64,000 nucleotides of DNA from Microbacterium oxydans. GTDB lineage: Bacteria > Actinomycetota > Actinomycetes > Actinomycetales > Microbacteriaceae. The position numbers were made by a program, and so were the translations under genes. Shown in pieces: positions 56,628 to 64,000 of this stretch. Under the pieces are notes generated by a model that was not told where the DNA came from, ran no database searches, and was given only the letters and a program-made list of their open reading frames with translations. How positions within the stretch are numbered: the first letter of the stretch is position 1; every line of letters starts with the position of its first letter. The DNA lies in contig NZ_JYIW01000025.1 of assembly GCF_000956525.1 (NCBI RefSeq), positions 248,001 to 312,000 of the forward strand. The letters run 5' to 3'.

Positions 56628-56643
56628 TCGAACACAACTTCGA
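56628..56643. promoter_or_regulatory. Probable LexA (SOS) box
   Basis: TCGAACACAACTTCGA matches the actinobacterial CGAAC-N4-GTTCG consensus with a single mismatch in one arm. It lies 30 bp upstream of the HNH gene start. The same site is 54 bp before the ABC-F gene on the other strand. Confidence 0.65.
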
Positions 56644-56697
56644 TAACGGTGACTGAAACGCTGACTCCCAGCCCCACCCGACTACCCTGGAGAGGAC

Positions 56698-58527
<1,830 letters not shown>

Positions 58528-58534
58528 GCCGCCG

Positions 58535-58560
58535 CCCCCGGAAGGGGGGTCTGTTGTTCC
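58535..58560 (+). terminator. Intrinsic terminator after the ABC-F gene
   Basis: CCCCC - ggaa - GGGGG stem-loop 8 bp after the stop, followed by the T-rich TCTGTTGTTCC. One of the few terminators here with a recognisable T tract. Confidence 0.75.
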
Positions 58561-58665
58561 TCCCCTCCTGGGAATACGGTGACAGTGCGATGCGCTGTGC
58601 TCTGGGCGGGGTCTGACGCCATCCGGTGTCGCACAGCATGACCCTGCGGCATCCGGGAGGTACGC

Positions 58666-60423
58666 ATGGAAGGACTCGAGGTCACGGTCCTGCTCGGGCT
58701 CACGATTCTCGCGGGGGCGCTGTTGGCGCCGCGGATCCGGCTTGCGCTGCCGCTGCTGCTGGTGATCTTCGGCCTCGCGCTCGGGTTCATCCCGGCGCTC
58801 CGCGAAGTGCAGCTGCCGCCCGAGACGGTGCTGCTGCTCTTCCTTCCCGTGATCCTGTTCTGGGAGAGTCTGACGACGTCGCTGCGGTCGATCCGACGCG
58901 ATTTCCGCTACATCCTGCCGATGAGCACGGTCCTCGTCGTGGCATCCGCCTTCGCCGTCGCCGGCGTCGGTGTGCTGTTCGGGATGCCGTGGGAGATCGC
59001 CCTCATCCTCGGCGCGGCTGTCGCTCCGCCGGATGCCACGGCCGTCGCCGCACTCGGACGTCTGCTGCCACGGCGCATGTTCATGAAGCTGAAGGCCGAG
59101 AGCCTCACCAACGACGGCACCGCGCTGGTGCTCTACGCGATCGCGGTGTCGCTCGCCGTCGGTGGTCAGGTCACTCCGCTCTCGATCACCGGGATGGTGG
59201 TCATGTCGTACGTCGGCGGAGTCGCCGCCGGTGTCGTCATCGCCGGTCTCGGCTACGCGCTGCTCCGTCGCGTCTCCTCGACCATGGTCATCAACGTGAC
59301 GCTGCTGCTGATCCCGTTCTCCGCGTTCCTCCTCGCCGAGATCGTGCACGCCTCTGGGGTGCTCGCGGTCGTCGTCGCCGGACTCGTCGTCGCCTACGTG
59401 TCTCCGCGCGTGACCACCGCGTCGTCGCGTCGTCAGACCGATGCCGTCTGGCCGTTCGGGGTGTTCCTGCTCAACGGAGCCCTGTTCGTGCTGATCGGCC
59501 TCGAAGTGCAGTACGTGGCACATGAGATCTCCGCGGCGGCGATCGGCCGCCTCGTGCTCGTGACCCTCGCGGTCTGGGTCACGCTGCTCGCTGTGCGGTT
59601 CCTGTTCCAGTTGTTCAGCGTGCCGTTCCAGCGGTCGGCCGAGCCGCGCCCGCCGTGGCGTCGACGCATGCGCGGCATGACGGTGTCGACCGTCGCCGGG
59701 ATGCGCGGCGCCGTGTCGCTCGCGATCGCGCTGTCCGTACCGACATCCCTCACGGACGGAGGAGGACTCGCCGGTCGCGACGAGGTCGTGTTCGTGACCG
59801 CCGGCGTGATCCTGCTGAGTCTCCTGGTGCAGGGGCCGCTCCTTCCCGCCTTCGTGCGCTGGGCACGCATCCCCGTCGACCACGCAGCCGATGAGGAGTA
59901 CGAGCTCGCGGAACGCGCGATCTCGGGTGCCGCACTCGCCGCGCTCGACGACCTGGCGGCAGAGCACGGGATCGGCCAGGAGGTGCGCGACCGGGTCAGG
60001 GCAGAGGGCTATCTGATGCTCGAGCTCGCCAACGCGAAGTCGCTGGCCCGCGAACAGGCCATCGTCGACGCTGAGGCGCGCGCACTCGATGACCTGCTCG
60101 ACGAGCCTGATCCGCTCGGCGGTGCGGTGCAGACCGACCAGGACAGCGGGGGAGGCGTCGGACTCACGGCGCCGACGGATGCCGCGGACGGCGTGACGCT
60201 GCAGATGCTCGCGACCTCGACCGACGTCGACCTGCTCCAGCGCTCGCCACTGGTGCGGCATGAGGAGCATTCCACGCTCAAGCTGGCGCTGCTCGACCGC
60301 AAGCGCGAGGTGCTCCTCGGGCTGCGTCGCTCCGGCACCGTCGACGATCTGATCGTGCGCCGCATCTCGGCCAGACTCGACCTCGAGCAAGTGCGCCTGC
60401 AGGGGATCGAGGAGTTCGACTGA
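58666..60423 (+). CDS. CPA1-family Na+/H+ antiporter
   Basis: 585 residues. About 12 membrane helices in residues 1-410; the ion-binding motif region APPDATAVAALGRLLPRRM and LTNDGTALVLYAIA are conserved NhaP/CPA1 elements. The cytosolic C-terminal tail (about 410-585) is acidic and probably regulatory. It exchanges Na+ (or K+) for H+ across the plasma membrane. ATG 58666 has GGGAGG upstream. It is transcribed alone between two hairpins. Confidence 0.92.
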   Translation: MEGLEVTVLLGLTILAGALLAPRIRLALPLLLVIFGLALGFIPALREVQLPPETVLLLFLPVILFWESLTTSLRSIRRDFRYILPMSTVLVVASAFAVAGVGVLFGMPWEIALILGAAVAPPDATAVAALGRLLPRRMFMKLKAESLTNDGTALVLYAIAVSLAVGGQVTPLSITGMVVMSYVGGVAAGVVIAGLGYALLRRVSSTMVINVTLLLIPFSAFLLAEIVHASGVLAVVVAGLVVAYVSPRVTTASSRRQTDAVWPFGVFLLNGALFVLIGLEVQYVAHEISAAAIGRLVLVTLAVWVTLLAVRFLFQLFSVPFQRSAEPRPPWRRRMRGMTVSTVAGMRGAVSLAIALSVPTSLTDGGGLAGRDEVVFVTAGVILLSLLVQGPLLPAFVRWARIPVDHAADEEYELAERAISGAALAALDDLAAEHGIGQEVRDRVRAEGYLMLELANAKSLAREQAIVDAEARALDDLLDEPDPLGGAVQTDQDSGGGVGLTAPTDAADGVTLQMLATSTDVDLLQRSPLVRHEEHSTLKLALLDRKREVLLGLRRSGTVDDLIVRRISARLDLEQVRLQGIEEFD

Positions 60424-60434
60424 TCGCTCGCCAC

Positions 60435-60450
60435 GCCCGGAATTCCGGGC
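60435..60450. terminator. Perfect 16-bp palindrome after the antiporter
   Basis: GCCCGGAATTCCGGGC, 11 bp after the antiporter stop. It may act as a terminator; immediately after it is a direct repeat of TGTGACG (60451 and 60461) that could bind a regulator of the methionine operon. Confidence 0.55.
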
Positions 60451-60538
60451 TGTGACGCTGTGTGACGGGCGGATTCTGCGTGCGCGTCGATGCCTGCCTA
60501 ACGTATTCGAGTCCCCCAAGAGAGGAACCCGTACTCAC

Positions 60539-61450
60539 ATGTCCCGTCGCTCCACCTCCATCATCGCCGCACTCGCGGTGGTCCCACTCTTCGTCGCGCT
60601 CGCAGGCTGCGCCACGAACTCCTCCGATGCCGGTTCCGGCGACGGCGAGTCCACCACGCCCGAGGTCGTCAAGATCGGCGTCGTCGGCAAGGGCGACGCG
60701 CAGTGGGCTCCTTTTGTCGACGCGGCCGCCGAAGAGGGCATCAAGGTCGAGCTCGTCGACTTCGGCTCCTACGAGCAGCCGAACCCGGCGCTGTCCGAGG
60801 GCGAGATCGACCTCAACCAGTTCCAGCACGTCGTCTACCTGGCGGAGTACAACAACGCGTCTGGGTCTGACTTGACGCCGATCGGATCGACCGCGATCTA
60901 TCCTCTTGGGCTGTACTCAAGCAAGTACGACGATGTGAAGAGCATCCCCAAGGGCGAGACCGTCGCCGTTCCGGATGACGCCTCGAACCAGGCTCGAGCA
61001 CTCAATGTGCTGCAGCAGGCTGATCTCGTCGAGCTCTCGGACGGCGGCACGCCGTACTCCGACCTCGCCGATATCGACACCGACAAGTCCAAGGTCAAGG
61101 TCACGGCGCTCGAGGCCGCACTCATCCCGACTTCGCTCCCGGATGTCGCCGCTGCGATCATCAACAACGACTTCGTGCAGGACGCAGGCCTGACGTTCGA
61201 GGACGCCATCGCGCAGGACGACCCCGAGGATCCGAACGCACTCCCGTACGTCAACATCTTCGCGGCTCGCGCCGAGGACGCCGACAACGAGACCTACCTG
61301 AAGCTCGTGGAGATCTTCCAGACCAACGAGGCAGTCCAGGCTGGACTCCAGAAGTCTTCGGGCGGCGTCGCCGTTCCACTGCAGACCCCAGCCGCCGACC
61401 TGGTCGCGTCGTTGAAGAAGGTCCAGAAGGACGCCGAGGACAACAAGTAA
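60539..61450 (+). CDS. metQ: Methionine ABC importer substrate-binding lipoprotein
   Basis: 303 residues. Lipobox LAGC with C24; NlpA/MetQ fold (VKIGVVGKGDAQWAPFVDAAAEEGIKVELVDFG-type start; FGSYEQPNPALSEGEIDLNQFQHVVYL). It binds D/L-methionine. The -10 box is probably TAACGT (60499-60504), and GAGAGGAA lies upstream of ATG 60539. I see no SAM riboswitch fold in the 35-nt leader. Confidence 0.95.
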   Translation: MSRRSTSIIAALAVVPLFVALAGCATNSSDAGSGDGESTTPEVVKIGVVGKGDAQWAPFVDAAAEEGIKVELVDFGSYEQPNPALSEGEIDLNQFQHVVYLAEYNNASGSDLTPIGSTAIYPLGLYSSKYDDVKSIPKGETVAVPDDASNQARALNVLQQADLVELSDGGTPYSDLADIDTDKSKVKVTALEAALIPTSLPDVAAAIINNDFVQDAGLTFEDAIAQDDPEDPNALPYVNIFAARAEDADNETYLKLVEIFQTNEAVQAGLQKSSGGVAVPLQTPAADLVASLKKVQKDAEDNK

Positions 61451-61482
61451 GCACCGGCGGGAACCACCCGCCTGATGCGAGA

Positions 61483-61515
61483 GAATCGGGTGACGCCACA
61501 CGCGTCACCCGATTC
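61483..61515 (+). terminator. Hairpin between metQ and metN
   Basis: Perfect 14-bp stem GAATCGGGTGACGC / GCGTCACCCGATTC around a CACAC loop, 33 bp after metQ and 31 bp before metN. Inside an operon such a structure usually lowers downstream expression or protects the upstream message from 3' decay. Confidence 0.75.
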
Positions 61516-61545
61516 GTCTTCTCCCAGAACCAGACCGGAGCACAC

Positions 61546-62589
61546 ATGCCGATCGTGAGCCTGACGAACGTGTCGAAGGCATATCCGTCGCGGACGCCGG
61601 GAGACGGCGACATCGTCGCCGTCGACGACGTGACCCTCGAGATCGAGAAGGGCGACGTCTTCGGCATCATCGGATACTCGGGTGCCGGCAAGTCCACACT
61701 CGTTCGTCTCATCAACGCGCTCGAGCCGGCGACCGCAGGGTCGATCCACGTCGACGGCGTCGACATCACCTCCCTCAAGGAGAGCGAGCTGCGCCGCGTC
61801 CGCGGTGGGATCGGCATGATCTTCCAGCAGTTCAACCTGTTCTCCTCCCGGAGTGTCAAGGCGAACATCGCCTATCCGCTCACGCTGGCCGGATGGAAGA
61901 AGGCCGACATCGAGGCGCGGGTGACCGAGCTGCTGTCGTTCGTCGGCCTGGCCGACAAGGCGAAGGCGTACCCGGAGCAGCTCTCGGGCGGGCAGAAGCA
62001 GCGCGTCGGCATCGCGCGCGCACTCGCCACGGGGCCTGCGATCCTGCTGGCAGACGAGGCGACCAGTGCGCTCGACCCGCAGACCACGCACGAGGTGCTC
62101 GACCTGCTCAAGCGGGTCAACCAGGAACAGGGCGTGACGATCGTCATCATCACCCACGAGATGGACGTCATCCAGACCATCGCGACCAAGGTCGCGGTGA
62201 TGGAGCGCGGACGGGTGATCGAGCAGGGTGACGTGTTCGACGTGTTCTCAGCACCGCAGAACCCCGCATCGCAGCGCTTCGTCGGCACGGTCGTGAAGGG
62301 CGTGCCGTCACCGGCCGAGCTCGCGGTGCTCCGCGAACGGCACCAGGGGCGCATCGTCACCCTCTCGTTCCGAGACGGCGACTCCTCGCAGGCGCAGGTG
62401 TTCCTCGACCTCGCCACAGCGGGGCTCGACTTCGAGCTCGTGTTCGGCGGCATCAACGACATCCGCGGCCGCGCCTTCGGTCACCTGACACTCGCGATCC
62501 GCGGAGAGAGCGCTGCGATCGATCGCGCACTCGCCTCGATCGGCGAACGCATCGACGTCACCGAGATCGCGCGAGAGGAGACCCGCTGA
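61546..62589 (+). CDS. metN: Methionine ABC importer ATPase
   Basis: 347 residues. Walker A GYSGAGKST (43-51), QQFNLFSSRSV, signature LSGGQKQR, Walker B ILLADEATSALD, and a C-terminal NIL domain (about 265-345) that binds methionine and inhibits transport (trans-inhibition). Its stop overlaps metI's ATG (TGATG). Confidence 0.96.
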   Translation: MPIVSLTNVSKAYPSRTPGDGDIVAVDDVTLEIEKGDVFGIIGYSGAGKSTLVRLINALEPATAGSIHVDGVDITSLKESELRRVRGGIGMIFQQFNLFSSRSVKANIAYPLTLAGWKKADIEARVTELLSFVGLADKAKAYPEQLSGGQKQRVGIARALATGPAILLADEATSALDPQTTHEVLDLLKRVNQEQGVTIVIITHEMDVIQTIATKVAVMERGRVIEQGDVFDVFSAPQNPASQRFVGTVVKGVPSPAELAVLRERHQGRIVTLSFRDGDSSQAQVFLDLATAGLDFELVFGGINDIRGRAFGHLTLAIRGESAAIDRALASIGERIDVTEIAREETR

Positions 62590-63248
62590 TGGATCGTCTG
62601 ATCGAACTCGGCCCCGAGTTCTGGGCCGCAGCGCTCGAGACCCTGTACATGACCTCGTTCGCGCTCGTGCTCGGTGGTGTGCTCGGACTCCTGATCGGCA
62701 TCATCCTGTACGTCACCCGCCGTGGCGGGCTGCTGCAGAACGCCGTCGTATCGACGATCGCGAACCTCGCCGTGAACTTCTTCCGTCCGATCCCGTTCGT
62801 GATCTTCATGGCCGTGGCTCAGCCGTTCGCGCGTGCCGTGGTCGGCGTCGGCATCGGCACCACCGCCGGCGCGTTCATCATCGGTCTCGCCGCGGCCTTC
62901 GCGATCGGACGCATCGTCGAGCAGCACCTCGTGTCGGTCTCACCCGGCGTGATCGAGGCCGCCCGCTCGATGGGCGCGGGCCCCTGGCGCATCCTCTTCA
63001 CGGTCGCGATCCCCGAATCGCTCGGACCGCTCATCCTCGGCTACACGTTCATCGTCGTCGCACTCATCGACATGACTGCGATGGCCGGTCTCATCGGCGG
63101 CGGCGGTCTCGGTGCCTTCGCCCAGATCTACGGCTTCCGTCAGTTCGAGCCGGTCGTGATGTGGGCCGCGATCGTGCTGATCGTGGTGTTCGTGCACTTC
63201 GTGCAGCTGCTCGGCACGACGCTGGCGCGCAAGGTCATGCGGCGCTGA
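62589..63248 (+). CDS. metI: Methionine ABC importer permease
   Basis: 219 residues, five predicted membrane helices; the coupling loop GVIEAARSMGAGPWRILFTVAIPESLGPL has the MetI EAA form, and DMTAMAGLIGGGGLGAFA is the conserved C-terminal signature. Forms the pore with two MetN and captures methionine from MetQ. Confidence 0.96.
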   Translation: MDRLIELGPEFWAAALETLYMTSFALVLGGVLGLLIGIILYVTRRGGLLQNAVVSTIANLAVNFFRPIPFVIFMAVAQPFARAVVGVGIGTTAGAFIIGLAAAFAIGRIVEQHLVSVSPGVIEAARSMGAGPWRILFTVAIPESLGPLILGYTFIVVALIDMTAMAGLIGGGGLGAFAQIYGFRQFEPVVMWAAIVLIVVFVHFVQLLGTTLARKVMRR

Positions 63249-63307
63249 CCCTTCGACGGGCTCAGGGACCCAAAGGGGCTCAGGGACCCAAAGGGGCTCA
63301 GGGAGCC
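63249..63307. repeat. Dispersed repeat followed by 18-bp tandem units
   Basis: A 22-bp copy of the dispersed repeat (63249-63270, starting CCCTTCGACGGGCTCAGGG) continues into an 18-bp period GGGGCTCAGGGACCCAAA at 63275-63292 and a third, partial unit at 63293-63307. The last unit contains the stop codon of the convergent pseudouridine synthase (63298-63300). Confidence 0.9.
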
Positions 63308-64000
63308 TCCTGGAGGGAGCGGGTCGTGGTGAACACCCGTTCCGCGCCGCTGATCGGATCGGTGAAGCGGAGCTCCCGAGCCAGCAGCTGCATGGGATGG
63401 TCGAAATCATCGGGCAGTTCGCCGCGCAGCTCGGGGTAGAACGGGTCGTTCAGAATGCCGATGCCGAGCGCCGCGAGATGCACCCGCAGCTGATGCATCT
63501 TGCCGCTGTGCGGGCGCAGCAGCGTGTGCACGACCCGGTCGTCGGCCCGCAGGAATTCGATCAGCGTCTCCGCATTCGGCTCGCGCACATCGTCGACCTG
63601 CACCCGCAGCTCGGCGCGGTCCTTCCGGATGTGATTGCGGTAGACGATCGGGAACGGCCGGCCGCCGACCGCGGGAGCCGCGGCATCCCATCCCTCTGGC
63701 AGCGCAGACACCGCCTCGTACACCTTCTGCACCTGACGGTTCTCGAACAGCAGCTGATATGCGCCGCGCGTCGCAGGACGCGTCGAGAACATGAGCAGAC
63801 CGGCAGTCGCCCTGTCGAGGCGGTGGATCGGTGCGAGCTCGTCGTTGTCGAGCAGACGACGCAGCCGGATCAGGGCGGAGTTCTGCAGGAACTTCCCTCC
63901 GGGGATCGTCGGCAGGAAGTGCGGCTTGTCGACGACGAGGAGGTGCTCGTCCTGGTGCAGGATCTCGATCTCGAACGGGATGTGCCGGTCCACCGGCGGG
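63298..64000 (-). CDS. RluA-family pseudouridine synthase (5' part outside the window)
   Basis: The last 234 codons are visible. Catalytic aspartate in HRLDRATAGLLMFS; FEIEILHQDEHLLVVDKPHFLPT and RPHSGKMHQLRVHLAALG are family motifs. The gene probably begins beyond position 64000: the frame stays open to the window edge, and family members have an N-terminal region here. The GTG at 63993 is therefore unlikely to be the real start. It isomerises uridines in rRNA or tRNA; the exact site is unknown. Confidence 0.9.
   Translation of the reverse strand, partial: PPVDRHIPFEIEILHQDEHLLVVDKPHFLPTIPGGKFLQNSALIRLRRLLDNDELAPIHRLDRATAGLLMFSTRPATRGAYQLLFENRQVQKVYEAVSALPEGWDAAAPAVGGRPFPIVYRNHIRKDRAELRVQVDDVREPNAETLIEFLRADDRVVHTLLRPHSGKMHQLRVHLAALGIGILNDPFYPELRGELPDDFDHPMQLLARELRFTDPISGAERVFTTTRSLQEAP

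Noticed and set aside
60451..60538. SAM or methionine riboswitch upstream of metQ
   Set aside because: The distance from the probable start point to the ATG is only about 25-35 nt, and no pseudoknot or multi-stem core could be drawn.

Overview
The window looks like a chromosome segment from a high-GC Gram-positive actinobacterium, most likely Microbacterium or a close relative in Microbacteriaceae. This rests on very high GC in third codon positions, the gene order protein mannosyltransferase / rsmI / metG / tatD / rsmA / ispE / ABC-F, a DUF222-HNH (13E12-type) gene, and many genes whose -10 box lies only 6-7 nt before the start codon (leaderless transcription). Coding density is high. No intergenic gap exceeds 300 bases (the longest is 284 bp, 48421-48704). 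I found no tRNA, rRNA, CRISPR array or intact transposase.

Layout. 1-7.2 kb: end of an XRE-type regulator, an aldo/keto reductase, a small membrane protein, a TIGR01777 epimerase-like protein, a TetR regulator facing a sugar-isomerase/dehydrogenase pair, and a Gfo/Idh/MocA dehydrogenase coupled to a NYN-nuclease-like protein. 7.3-16.2 kb: a tightly overlapped cluster with an NtaA-type flavin monooxygenase, a complete peptide/nickel-type ABC importer, a second luciferase-like monooxygenase, a CMD-domain protein and a CxxC alkylhydroperoxidase-like protein; this conserved set has no assigned substrate. 16.2-25.7 kb: quinone oxidoreductase, HrpA helicase, a DUF1624 membrane protein, aldo/keto reductase, FMN reductase and a YyaL/DUF255 protein. 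25.9-28.8 kb: aminotransferase, amino-acid permease and an Lrp/AsnC regulator. 28.9-46.6 kb: the housekeeping backbone (pmt, rsmI, metG, tatD, rsmA), interrupted by a 9.4-kb beta-glucoside module (LacI, SBP5-type ABC importer, GH1 glucosidase, then a molybdopterin oxidoreductase), by an antisense MFS exporter and by an aldo/keto reductase. 46.6-58.5 kb: ispE and an ABC-F ATPase, separated by a 9-kb accessory block (DUF998 protein, LacI-mmsA-mmsB-chvE sugar uptake, spermidine-synthase-like protein, DUF222-HNH protein). 58.7-64 kb: CPA1 Na+/H+ antiporter, the metQ-metN-metI methionine importer and a 5'-truncated RluA-type pseudouridine synthase.

Regulatory DNA is unusually legible. Two near-identical 16-bp operators flank the second lacI gene, a CcpA/LacI-type operator overlaps the promoter of the beta-glucoside transporter, an 18/22 palindrome lies between tetR and its neighbour, and a near-consensus LexA box precedes the HNH gene. 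Perfect hairpins close several units.

The most unusual signals are: (1) a dispersed ~22-bp repeat found in frame inside three unrelated proteins, always in linkers, and also between genes; (2) the stereotyped TAnnnT-N6-start module; (3) a possible three-way-junction RNA after ispE; (4) the uncharacterised double-monooxygenase/ABC-importer cluster.
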